Below, piece by piece: positions 38,052 through 49,300 of a DNA stretch of 64,000 nucleotides. Source of the stretch: Mycobacterium shinjukuense (lineage in GTDB: Bacteria > Actinomycetota > Actinomycetes > Mycobacteriales > Mycobacteriaceae). The notes below the pieces were generated by a model. It was not told the DNA's origin, did no database searches, and worked only from the letters and a program-made list of their open reading frames with translations. Position 1 is the stretch's first letter; the number at the start of each line of letters is the position of its first letter. Both the position numbers and the translations under genes were made by a program. The DNA lies in assembly GCF_010730055.1 (NCBI RefSeq), contig NZ_AP022575.1:3906001-3970000 (forward strand). The letters are read 5' to 3'.

Positions 38052-38172
38052 AGTGCTCTCCCGGCGTCGGGGTCAGATTTAAAGGTGGCTCTACCATCTC
38101 AGCACATTCGACCCACCACCAGCAGGGCCGTCGGGCACGAAGCGGAGGGCGCGACGGCGGGAGTCCCGTCGA

Positions 38173-38736
38173 TCATCGTTGCCGCAGGCCGTCGAGGGCC
38201 ACATCCGTCACCCGCTCGGCCAACGCGGCGTTGTAGCCCTGCATCGCCTGGCACCCGACCAAGAGCGTTTTCACCTCGGCTACCCCGACGTCGCGGCGAG
38301 CGGTGCCGGCCCGCTGAGCGGCGTGCAACAGGCCGGCGAGCAGATCCCGGAAGTCCGCCTCGGCGTCCGGGGCCGCGCTGTTGATGTCGATGCCGATCCC
38401 GGCCAACGCCTCGACCAGGCCGCGGTCGGCGGCGCCCCACTGCAACACCATCGACCGCAGAAAGGTAAACAGCGCTTCACCGGGTTGCTTCGATCGGAGG
38501 AGGTCATGGCCGTCGTCAATGATGTGACGCATCCGGTCGGCGATCACCGCCTGAAACAGCGCCTCCTTGGTGGGGAAATTCCGGTACACCGTGCCCGCGC
38601 CGACCCCGGCGCGGCGGGCGATCTCGTCAATCGGCACCGACAAGCCCTCGGCCGCAAAGGTGTGGTAGGCGACCTCCAAGATGCGCGCCCGGTTGCGGGC
38701 GGCGTCGGCGCGCACCGGCCGAGCCCGTTGAGCCAC
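38173..38736 (-). CDS. TetR-family regulator (Rv0067c ortholog)
   Basis: The 187-residue protein has an N-terminal helix-turn-helix: ARILEVAYHTFAAEGLSVPIDEIARRAGVGAGTVYRNFPTKEALF. The C-terminal ligand domain is of the usual length. It is divergent from the short-chain dehydrogenase gene, so control of that gene and of itself is likely. Start ATG preceded by TCGGAGGTGCGACGTG. Confidence 0.92.
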   Translation of the reverse strand: MAQRARPVRADAARNRARILEVAYHTFAAEGLSVPIDEIARRAGVGAGTVYRNFPTKEALFQAVIADRMRHIIDDGHDLLRSKQPGEALFTFLRSMVLQWGAADRGLVEALAGIGIDINSAAPDAEADFRDLLAGLLHAAQRAGTARRDVGVAEVKTLLVGCQAMQGYNAALAERVTDVALDGLRQR

Positions 38737-38849
38737 GTCGCACCTCCGAGCTGCCGCGAAGCCGTTGCAAAGCGGGGCGGTCGTTCCGTATAGTATCAGA
38801 TCAAGCGGAGCGCCTGCCCCGTTTACTGGATGATAGCGAGGAGCCCCCG

Positions 38850-39761
38850 ATGACCAGATGGACCGCCGCCGACATCCCCGACCAGACCGGCCGCACCGCC
38901 GTCATAACCGGCGCCAACACCGGCCTGGGCTTCGAGACCGCGACCGCGCTCGCAACCCACGGTGCGCGCGTCGTGCTGGCCGTGCGCAATCTCGACAAGG
39001 GTAAGCAGGCCGCGGCGCGGATCAGCGAGGTCGCTCCCGGTGCCGGCGTGGAGCTGCAGGAACTCGACCTGACCTCGCTGGCTTCCGTGCGCGCCGCCGC
39101 GTCCCAGCTGCGCTCCGCGTACGAGCGCATCGACCTGCTGATCAACAACGCCGGGGTGATGTATACACCCAAGTCGACCACCGCGGACGGCTTCGAGATG
39201 CAGTTCGGCACCAATCACTTGGGCCACTTCGCCCTAACCGGACTGCTGCTGGATCGGCTGCTGCCTGTGCCCGGCTCGCGGGTGGTCACGGTCAGCAGCG
39301 TGGGCCATCGTATCCGTGCCGCAATCCATTTCGACGACCTGCAATGGGAACGCCGCTACAGCCGGGTCGCCGCCTACGGGCAATCCAAGCTCGCCAATCT
39401 GCTGTTCACCTACGAACTGCAGCGCCGACTGGCCCCCGGCGGCACCACCATCGCGGTCGCCGCCCACCCGGGGGTCTCCAACACCGAACTGATTCGTAAC
39501 ATGCCGCGGCCGCTGGTGGCCGTCTCCGCCCTGCTGGCACCGCTGATGCAAGACGCCGACCTGGGCGCGCTGCCGATCCTGCGGGCCGCCACCGACCCCG
39601 CCGTGACCGGTGGGCAGTACTACGGGCCGGACGGTTTCGGTGAACTGCGGGGCTACCCGAAGGTCGTGGCCTCCAGCGCCCAGTCGCACGACCTCGACCT
39701 GCAGCGGCGGTTGTGGGCGGTCTCCGAAGAACTCACCGGGGTAAGCTATCCCGTCGGCTGA
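38850..39761 (+). CDS. short-chain dehydrogenase/reductase (Rv0068 ortholog)
   Basis: The 303-residue SDR carries TGANTGLGFETATALA (cofactor-binding), LINNAGVMYTPKS, NHLGHFALTGLLLD and YGQSKLANLL with the catalytic Tyr-x-x-x-Lys. Start ATG follows AGCGAGGAGCCCCCG. It is close to the retinol-dehydrogenase-like SDR group; substrate unknown. Divergent from the TetR regulator. Confidence 0.92.
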   Translation: MTRWTAADIPDQTGRTAVITGANTGLGFETATALATHGARVVLAVRNLDKGKQAAARISEVAPGAGVELQELDLTSLASVRAAASQLRSAYERIDLLINNAGVMYTPKSTTADGFEMQFGTNHLGHFALTGLLLDRLLPVPGSRVVTVSSVGHRIRAAIHFDDLQWERRYSRVAAYGQSKLANLLFTYELQRRLAPGGTTIAVAAHPGVSNTELIRNMPRPLVAVSALLAPLMQDADLGALPILRAATDPAVTGGQYYGPDGFGELRGYPKVVASSAQSHDLDLQRRLWAVSEELTGVSYPVG

Positions 39762-39779
39762 CGGGGTGCCCGGCCACGG

Positions 39780-41161
<1,382 letters not shown>

Positions 41162-41165
<4 letters not shown>

Positions 41166-42439
41166 GACGTGTGTAGCCCGGGGTAGAGCGGGTAGCGGGC
41201 GGCAAGCTCATGGACCTGGGCGCGCAGCCGATCCAGCCGGTCGTCGCCGGGGGCCGTCAGCGTGGCAGCGATGATGTCGGCCACCGCGCGGAAGTCGTCG
41301 AGAGTGAAGCCGCGGGCGGCCAGGGCGGCGGTACCGATCCGCAGGCCGGAGGTGACCATCGGCGGGCGGGGGTCGAACGGCACCGCGTTGCGGTTGACCG
41401 TGATATCCACGGCGGCCAGCCGGTCTTCGGCTTGTTGGCCGTCGAGTTCGGAGTGACGCAGGTCGACCAGGACCAGGTGCACGTCGGTGCCGCCGGTCAA
41501 CACGGTGATGCCACGTTCGGCGACGTCGGTCCGGGTCAACCTGTCGGCCAGAATCCGCGCGCCTTCGAGGCAGCGTTGCTGACGCTGAACGAATTCCGGT
41601 TGCGCGGCCATCTTGAACGCGGTGGCCTTGGCCGCGATGACGTGCTCCAGCGGGCCGCCCTGCTGGCCGGGGAAGACCGCGGAGTTGATCTTCTTGGCGA
41701 CGGCGGCGTCGTTGCACAAGATGATGCCGCCGCGCGGCCCGCCGAGTGTTTTGTGGGTGGTGGCGGTGACGACGTGGGCGTGCGGCACCGGGTTGGGATG
41801 CAGGCCGGCGGCGACCAGGCCGGCGAAATGTGCCATGTCGACCATCAACAGGGCGCCCACCTGGTCGGCGATCTCGCGGAACCGAGCGAAGTCCAGCTGC
41901 CGGGGGTACGCCGACCAGCCCGCGATGATCATCGTGGGCCGATGTTCGTGGGCGGCCTCGGCCACGGCGTCCATGTCGATGAGATGGTCCCGTTTGGACA
42001 CCTCGTAGGCGGCGACGTGGTAGAGCTTGCCGGAGAAGTTGATCCGCATCCCGTGGGTGAGGTGACCGCCGTGGGCCAACGACAATCCGAGGAGGGTGTC
42101 TCCCGGGGTCAGCAGGGCGTGCATGGTGGCCGCGTTGGCGGTGGCCCCCGAATGTGGTTGCACGTTGGCGTATTCGGCGCCGAACAGGGCCTTGACCCGG
42201 TCAATGGCCAGTTGCTCGACGCCGTCGACGAATTGGCAGCCGCCGTAGTAGCGCCGGCCCGGGTAGCCCTCGGCGTACTTGTTGGTCAGCACCGACCCCT
42301 GGGCCTGCATCACCGCCAGCGGCGCGTAGTTCTCCGAGGCGATCATCTCCAGCCCGGTTTCCTGGCGGTGCAGTTCGCCGTCGATCAGGGCGGCGATGTC
42401 GGGGTCAGACGTGGCCAGTGGTTGATTGAGATCGTTCAT
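41162..42439 (-). CDS. glyA2: serine hydroxymethyltransferase 2
   Basis: The 425-residue PLP enzyme (same length as M. tuberculosis GlyA2) has ETGLEMIASENYAPLAV, NVQPHSGATANAATMHALL, GGHLTHGMRINFSGK, and VVTATTHKTLGGPRGGIILC with the PLP-binding lysine. It interconverts glycine plus methylene-tetrahydrofolate with serine. It lies between gcvB and sdaA and overlaps the latter. The start MNDLNQPLATSDPDIAALI is supported by the M. tuberculosis length. Confidence 0.97.
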
Positions 42440-42521
42440 CAGCTCAAGTCCATTCGGGTCGGCGGTGTGGCCGCGGCCGTCGGGCATCGCACGGTCAGGG
42501 ACCGGGTGGCCGAGGGGGTCG

Positions 42522-45434
42522 TTATGTCGGCACCCTGTCGGTCAACATAATTGGGGCATGGCCGTTTTCGGGGAGGCTGCTGGCGTCGAAGAGCGGCGGC
42601 GGGCACGAGCAGAGCAGGTTGCGGTCGCCGTGTGCCCCGTCGATGCGCCGCACCGGGGGCCAGTACTTGGTGGCGGCCAGGCCGGGGGCCGGGAAGGCGG
42701 CGACGCTGCGTGGGTAGGGCAGGTCCCAGGTGTCTGCGCACACCAGTTCCGCGGTATGCGGCGCTTGTCGCAGTGGACTGGACTCCAACGGCCAGCTGCC
42801 GTCGATGACCCGGTCGATCTCGTGGCGAATGGCGATCATCGCGGCGATGAACCGCTCGAGTTCGGCGAGGTTCTCGGACTCGGTCGGTTCCACCATCAAG
42901 GTGCCGTTCACCGGGAAAGACAATGTGGGGGCGTGGAATCCGTAGTCGATGAGCCGCTTGGCGACGTCTTCGGCGGTGACGCCGGAGCGGCGAGTCAACT
43001 CCCGCAGATCCAGGATGCATTCGTGGGCGACCAGCCCCTGGGGGCCGGTGTAGAGCACGGGGTAATGCTCCCGCAGCCGGGTGGCCAGGTAGTTGGCCGC
43101 CAGCACGGCGGTCTTGGTGGCCGCGGCCAGTCCGTCGGGTCCCATGAGCGCGATGTAGGCCCAGCTGATCGGCAGGATGCCCGCCGAACCGTAGGCCGCC
43201 GCCGCCACCGGCGGGTTCGCGGTGTCCTGGCACGGGTCACCCGGCAAAAACGGTGCCAGGTGTTCGCGGACGGCCACCGGGCCCACACCGGGCCCACCGC
43301 CGCCGTGCGGGACGCAAAACGTCTTGTGCAGGTTCAGATGTGACACGTCGGCGCCGAACTGGCCGGGCCGCGCCACCCCGACGAGCGCGTTGAGGTTGGC
43401 GCCGTCGAGGTAAACTTGCCCACCCGCGTCGTGCACCAGATCGCACACCGTGGTGATATCGGCCTCGTAAACGCCGTGGGTGGACGGGTAGGTGAGCATG
43501 ATCGCCGCCAGCTCCGCGCCGTGGGCGGCGAGCTTGGCCCGCAGGTCGGCGAGGTCGATGGCGCCGTCGGCGGCGGTGGCCACCACGACCACCCGCATGC
43601 CGGCCAGCACCGCCGAAGCGGCGTTGGTGCCGTGGGCCGACTGCGGAATCAGACATATCCGTCGCCGGTGTTCGCCGCGGCTGGCGTGGTAGGCCCGGAT
43701 GGCCAGCAGCCCGGCGAGCTCACCCTGTGAACCCGCATTGGGTTGCACCGACACCTGGTCATAGCCGGTGATTTCGGCCAGCCAGCGTTCCAGATCGGTG
43801 ATCAGTTTGTGATAGCCGCCCGTTTGCTCAGCCGGGGCGTGCGGGTGGATCGCGGCGAAGCCGGACCAGCTGATCGGCGCCATCTCCACCGCGGAATTCA
43901 GCTTCATGGTGCATGACCCCAACGGGATCATGGTGCGGTCCAACGCCAGATCGCGATCCGACAGGGTGCGCAGGTAGCGCATCATCGCGGTCTCGGAGCG
44001 GTGTTCGTGAAACACCCGGTGCTGCAGGTAGGGCGTCTTTCTGAGCAGCTTCGGGTCGAGCCCGGAGAGCCCCGGTGCAATGCGCTCCACACCAAAGGCC
44101 ATGAGCACCAGCGCGATGATGTCGGTGGTGGTGGTCTCGTCGCAGCTGATCCCGATGTGATCGGCGTCGGCAATCCGCAGGTTGACGCCCAGTTCGTAGG
44201 CACGCGCTGCGATGTCGCGGGCCCGTCCGGGGACCGCCACCAGCACCGTGTCGAAGAATCGTTCGTGCACCACGGTGTATCCGGCGCAGCGCAGACTGGC
44301 CGCCAGCGACACCGCGTGCGCGTGCACTCGAGAGGCAATGTGGCGCAATCCTTCTGGGCCGTGGTACACCGCGTACATGGCGGCGAGGTTGGCCACCAGC
44401 GCCTGCGCGGTGCAGATGTTGCTGGTGGCCTTGTCGCGGCGGATGTGTTGTTCGCGAGCCTGTAATGCCAGGCGGTAGGCCGGGGCACCGTTGACGTCCT
44501 GGGACACCCCGACCAGCCGGCCCGGCAACGCGCGTTCCAGGCCGTTGCGCACGGCCAGGTACCCGGCGTGCGGCCCGCCGAAGTACAGCGGAACCCCGAA
44601 CCGTTGCGCCGAGCCCACGGCGATGTCGGCGCCCAGTTCGCCCGGGGGCGTCAGCAGCGTCAGCGACAGCGGGTCGGCGGCCACCGTGGTCATCGCCCCG
44701 CGGGCTTTTGCCGCGGCGATCAGGGCGCCCAGGTCTCGCACCGCTCCGCTGGCGCCGGGTGATTGCAGCACGATCCCGAAGAAATCACCGGAGGGCAAAT
44801 CCGCCGAAAGCTTGTCCACGTCCACGATGTCGACGTCGATGTCCACCGCCGCGGCGCGCGTCCGAAGCACCGACAGGGTCTGCGGGAAGCAGTCGCTGTC
44901 GACCAGGAGCCGCGCCGACCGGTTCTTGTTGGACCGGCGCATCAGCAGCATCGCCTCCACGACGGCGGTGGCCTCGTCGAGCAGCGAGGCGCCGGCCACG
45001 GGCAGTCCGGTGAGGTCTCCGATCATGGTCTGGAAGGTCAGCAACGCTTCCAGGCGACCCTGGGATATCTCCGGCTGGTACGGGGTGTAGGAGGTGTACC
45101 AGGCCGGTGATTCGATGAGATTGCGGCGCAACACTTCCGGTGTCACGCAGGGGAAATAGCCCTGCCCGATCATCGACACCTGAACGATGTTGCGCGCGGC
45201 GATCGAGGCCAGATCGGCCAGCACCTGCCGCTCGGTGCGGGCCGCGGGCAAGGCCATCGGCGCGGTGTCGCGGATCTGCGCCGGGATGGCGGCCTCGACA
45301 AGGTCGTCGAGGCTGGCATAGCCGACCGTGGCGAGCATGTGCGCAACCGCGGCAGGGTCGGCTCCGATGTGGCGGGGCGCAAAGCTCGCCGGCCCGGCTA
45401 GGCAGCTGGGGACCTGAACACGCATCTCGGACAA
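42522..45434 (-). CDS. gcvB: glycine dehydrogenase (decarboxylating), P protein
   Basis: The 970-residue PLP enzyme decarboxylates glycine in the glycine cleavage system. Seen: RHIGADPAAVAHMLATVGY at the N-terminus, GQGYFPCVTPEVLRRNLIESPAWYTSYTPYQPEISQGRLE, GSCTMKLNSAVEMAP, PNAGSQGELAGLLAIRAYH, and LNLHKTFCVPHGGGGPGVGP with the PLP lysine. Domains for both halves are present. Start is TTG 45434, or ATG 9 bases later; the latter is also likely. In M. tuberculosis this gene is elsewhere (Rv1832), so its place here is different. The tandem glycine riboswitch lies directly upstream. Confidence 0.96.
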   Translation of the reverse strand: MSEMRVQVPSCLAGPASFAPRHIGADPAAVAHMLATVGYASLDDLVEAAIPAQIRDTAPMALPAARTERQVLADLASIAARNIVQVSMIGQGYFPCVTPEVLRRNLIESPAWYTSYTPYQPEISQGRLEALLTFQTMIGDLTGLPVAGASLLDEATAVVEAMLLMRRSNKNRSARLLVDSDCFPQTLSVLRTRAAAVDIDVDIVDVDKLSADLPSGDFFGIVLQSPGASGAVRDLGALIAAAKARGAMTTVAADPLSLTLLTPPGELGADIAVGSAQRFGVPLYFGGPHAGYLAVRNGLERALPGRLVGVSQDVNGAPAYRLALQAREQHIRRDKATSNICTAQALVANLAAMYAVYHGPEGLRHIASRVHAHAVSLAASLRCAGYTVVHERFFDTVLVAVPGRARDIAARAYELGVNLRIADADHIGISCDETTTTDIIALVLMAFGVERIAPGLSGLDPKLLRKTPYLQHRVFHEHRSETAMMRYLRTLSDRDLALDRTMIPLGSCTMKLNSAVEMAPISWSGFAAIHPHAPAEQTGGYHKLITDLERWLAEITGYDQVSVQPNAGSQGELAGLLAIRAYHASRGEHRRRICLIPQSAHGTNAASAVLAGMRVVVVATAADGAIDLADLRAKLAAHGAELAAIMLTYPSTHGVYEADITTVCDLVHDAGGQVYLDGANLNALVGVARPGQFGADVSHLNLHKTFCVPHGGGGPGVGPVAVREHLAPFLPGDPCQDTANPPVAAAAYGSAGILPISWAYIALMGPDGLAAATKTAVLAANYLATRLREHYPVLYTGPQGLVAHECILDLRELTRRSGVTAEDVAKRLIDYGFHAPTLSFPVNGTLMVEPTESENLAELERFIAAMIAIRHEIDRVIDGSWPLESSPLRQAPHTAELVCADTWDLPYPRSVAAFPAPGLAATKYWPPVRRIDGAHGDRNLLCSCPPPLFDASSLPENGHAPIMLTDRVPT

Positions 45435-45484
45435 GGGGCAACTCCGGTTTCAGTGAGCCCGACGGCACCGGGCTGGTCGCTCCC

Positions 45485-45680
45485 TCCCCGCTCTGTCCTG
45501 AAACCTGAGAGTCTGTGGCCGCGCATGCTGGCGGGGCCGTACACCTTCGGTAAGGTCGGTCGTGCTGACCGGTCCTTGTCTCCAGAGTTGCCTTGGCGGT
45601 GCGGTACTGGGGCCTGAGAGATTCCCGGGGAGGAGATTGCTCCTACGGCGCCTCGATATCGAGGTTCTCCCGCAACGCTT
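45485..45680 (-). ncRNA. tandem glycine riboswitch upstream of gcvB
   Basis: Read on the minus strand, the leader carries two glycine aptamers. The first (about 45675 to 45585) has CGCCGTAGGAGCAA, then CCGGGAATCTCTCAGG and the closing ACTCTGGAG; the second (about 45560 to 45490) has TACCGAAGGTGTACGG, then ACTCTCAGGTTTCAGGACAGAG. Both contain the CCG-A/T-AGG and CTCTCAGG blocks typical of the gcvT-class glycine riboswitch. Glycine binding normally turns on glycine cleavage genes. Boundaries are approximate. Confidence 0.85.
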
Positions 45681-45699
45681 CAACGGCGGTTCAGTTGTG

Positions 45700-46356
45700 T
45701 CGGGGACTCAAGATACACACCAAGCGCGGTCTTGTCACGTGTCCGCCGTGGCTCACCGACGTCGAGCGCGTGGCGGGTGGGTGCTTGTGCGGCACGGGCA
45801 GCCTGTGGCTGATGGCGGTAGGCACGGCCGAAAACGCCCGGCAACAGCAACAGCGCCCATGTCGGGATCGCGATGTGGCCCGGGGGGCAGTGCACCCGGA
45901 CCGCGTCGACGGCCGCGACCAACCCACAGACCAGGACCACGGTCGCCGCGAAGCGAGCGATTGGTGACCCGGTACAGCGCCGGGACCGCCGTCAGAGCCC
46001 GCTATCACCGATGACAAAGCCGCTATTTTCGGGCTCCGAGAATGCGAATAAATGGTGAATTCCGCATTCCCAGGTGGGCGCGCCGCCGGCTTGCCGTCTT
46101 TGGCGACAATACAACCTTCAACACTTGCACGATCCAGACTACCTCGCCCGGCGACAACCCACTATAACCTGTGAGTTTCATGATCATCGAACCTTTACCG
46201 AAAGCCGGCTAGACCTAATGTCATTTACGTATTTACGTATTGAATCGCACGGAGTCAGCGACCGCCAATCGCATCGGGCAAGTTAGTTTCGTGGTCAGAC
46301 GCTGGCGCTGACCAACGCGCACGCGCTGCAGCAAAGGACGTTTCGGAGGACGGGAA
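45700..46356. other. intergenic region between gcvB leader and PE_PGRS gene
   Basis: About 650 bases. The left part should hold the gcvB promoter. The right part (46030-46260) is unusually AT-rich for this genome and has TTTACGTATTTACGTATT, two close copies of TTTACGTA, just upstream of the PE_PGRS gene. I see no convincing gene; a minus-strand frame at 45680-45940 has some hydrophobic stretch but no support. Confidence 0.5.
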
Positions 46357-49300
46357 ATGGCATTTGTGATCACTCTGCCGGAATTCCTAGTGGCCGGGGC
46401 AACGGAATTGGCGGGTATACGTTCGGCAATCGACTCGGCCAACGTGGCAGCCGCGGCCTACACGACGAATGTGGTCGCCGCCGCCGAGGACGAGGTGTCG
46501 GCAGCAATCGCGGCGCTGTTATCCGCGCATGCGCAGGATTATCAGGTTATTAGCGCCCAAGTGGGTTTATTTCACGACCATTTCGTGCAGACGCTGAGCA
46601 ATGCTGGGGCTTCGTACGTTGCCACCGAGGCGGCCAACGCGGCGCACCATCTGATCGACGTGGTCCACAACCCTAGCCAGGCACTGGCCAACGCCCAACA
46701 ACACCTGCTCACCGGGGTTCACGACGCCGAACAGAATGTGCTCCACGTGGTCAACGCCCCGACCGAGGCCCTGCTGGGGCGCCCGCTGATCGGCGACGGC
46801 GCCGATGCCACCACGCCGGGCCAGGCCGGCGGGGATGGCGGGCTGCTGTTCGGCAACGGTGGGGCCGGCTACACCAGCACAACCGCCGGAGTGGCCGGCA
46901 CGCGCGGGGGCCATGCCGGGCTATGGGGCAACGGCGGACGCGGCGGCGGCGGCGGGCCCGGCGCGGCCGGCGGCGCCGGCGGCAATGGCGGCTGGCTCTA
47001 CGGGAACGGCGGTGATGGCGGCCCCGGCGGGATGGCCGTGGTGGCCGGTGGCTCCGGCGGTCAGGGCGGCGCCGGGGGCAACGCCGGGTTGTGGGGCTCC
47101 GGCGGCGACGGCGGTGACGGCGGTGACGGGGCGGCCGGTGCCCCCGGAAATAACCCGGCCAGCGTTGCAGCGCCAAACGGCGCCAACGGCACCACCACGA
47201 CCGCGGGCCAGCCCGGAAGTCCCGGCACCACCTTCGGGCAGCACGGCGGTGACGGCGGCGACGGTGGTGTCAACGGCGGCAACGGCGGCACTGGCGCCGC
47301 TGGCGCCTCCGGTGGCAGCGGGGGTAGCGGCGGCGCCGGCGGCGCGGGCGGCCGTGGTGGGCTGCTTGTCGGCGATGGTGGCGACGGTGGCCGTGGCGGC
47401 ATGGGCAACGTCGGCGGCGCCGGCGCTGACGGCGGCAACGGCGGCCATGGTGGCGACGACAGCGTGCTCAACGGCAATGACTTCGGCGGCAACGGCGGCA
47501 ATGGCGGGAACGGCGGCAACGGCGGTAACGGCGGCAACGGTGGACGGGGCGGCGACGCCGGCGCGGGTGGGATCTTCGGCAACCCCGGCAACCGCGGCGA
47601 CGGCGGGGAGGCGGGCCCCGGGGGCGTCGGCGGAAATACCGGCACGCCGGGTAACGGCGGGTCCGGGTCTCCCGGCGGGAATTCGGGCGGCAACGGCGTG
47701 AACGGTGCCGTCGGCACCCAAGGGGTGGCGGGTCAGCCCGGCGCCACCGTTGGTGGACAGAACCCGCTCGACCCCGTCCGCGCAGCCGAACAGTACCTGC
47801 TCAGCGGGATTCGTGCGGCCGAGCAAGGCCTCCTCGAGGTACCTACCCAGGCACTGGCCATCGAACATCATCTCCGCAGCGGGGTCCATGCCGCCGGACA
47901 GAACCTGCTCAGCGAGGTCCGCGCGGCCGAACAGCACGTTTTCGACGCGGTCCACAACCCCGACCAGGCGGTGGTCAACGCTCACCACAACCTGCTCAAC
48001 GGGCTCCGCGCAGCCGAACAGAACCTGCGCACCGGGATCCAGGCGGCCGAGCGAGGCCTCCTGGACGCGGTACCCACCCAGGCACTGGCCAACGTCGAAC
48101 AGCACCTCCGCAACGGCGTCCATGCCGTCGAACAGAACCTGCTCACCGGGATTCGTGCAGCCGAACAGCACGTTTCCGACGTTGCCGACAACCCCAACCA
48201 GGCACTGGTCAACGCTCAACACGACGTGCTCACCGGGGTCCATGGCGCCGCACAGAACCTGCTCAGCGGGGTTCAGGCGGCAGAACAGCATGTTCTTGAC
48301 GTGGTCCACAACCCTAGCCAGGCACTGGCCAACGCCCAACAACACCTGCTCACCGGGGTTCACGACGCCGAACAGAATGTGCTCCACGTGGTCAACGCCC
48401 CGACCGAGGCCCTGCTGGGGCGCCCGCTGATCGGCGACGGCGCCGATGCCACCACGCCGGGCCAGGCCGGCGGGGATGGCGGGCTGCTGTTCGGCAACGG
48501 TGGGGCCGGCTACACCAGCACAACCGCCGGAGTGGCCGGCACGCGCGGGGGCCATGCCGGGCTATGGGGCAACGGCGGACGCGGCGGCGGCGGCGGGCCC
48601 GGCGCGGCCGGCGGCGCCGGCGGCAATGGCGGCTGGCTCTACGGGAACGGCGGTGATGGCGGCCCCGGCGGGATGGCCGTGGTGGCCGGTGGCTCCGGCG
48701 GTCAGGGCGGCGCCGGGGGCAACGCCGGGTTGTGGGGCTCCGGCGGCGACGGCGGTGACGGCGGTGACGGGGCGGCCGGTGCCCCCGGAAATAACCCGGC
48801 CAGCGTACCAGCGCCAAACGGCGCCAACGGCACCACCACGACCGCGGGCCAGCCCGGAAGTCCCGGCACCACCTTCGGGCAGCACGGCGGTGACGGCGGC
48901 GACGGTGGTGTCAACGGCGGCAACGGCGGCACTGGCGCCGCTGGCGCCGGTGGCAGCGGGGGTAGCGCCGGCGGCGCGGGCGGCCGTGGTGGGCTGCTTG
49001 TCGGCGATGGTGGCGACGGTGGCCGTGGCGGCATGGGCAACGTCGGCGGCGCCGGCGCTGGCGGCGGCAACGGCGGCGACGGGGGCGCTGGCGCGTCTGG
49101 CGGCACCGCCGGCGTCCTTGGCGAAGCTGGTGGCAGGGGCGGCAATGGCGGCAACGGCGGCAATGGCGGCAACGGCGGCAACGGCGGCAACGGCGGACGG
49201 GGCGGCGACGCCGGCGCGGGTGGGTTCTTCGGCAACCCCGGCAACCGTGGCGACGGCGGGGAGGCGGGCCTCGGGGGCGTCGAGGGCAGCGGCGGCCAAG

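Noticed and set aside
38737..38849. TetR operator between Rv0067c-like and SDR genes
   Set aside because: Some matching G/C-rich words (GCGGGGC and GCCCCGT) exist but they are far apart and imperfect, so I do not call a site.
45680..45940. Minus-strand frame with hydrophobic stretch between gcvB and PE_PGRS
   Set aside because: It runs across the gcvB leader and promoter area, has no ribosome site and no family motif; the riboswitch explains the left end.
46921..48555. Long minus-strand frame opposite the PE_PGRS gene
   Set aside because: Ala/Val repeats come from the reverse of the Gly-Asn codons; no start signal and no known family.
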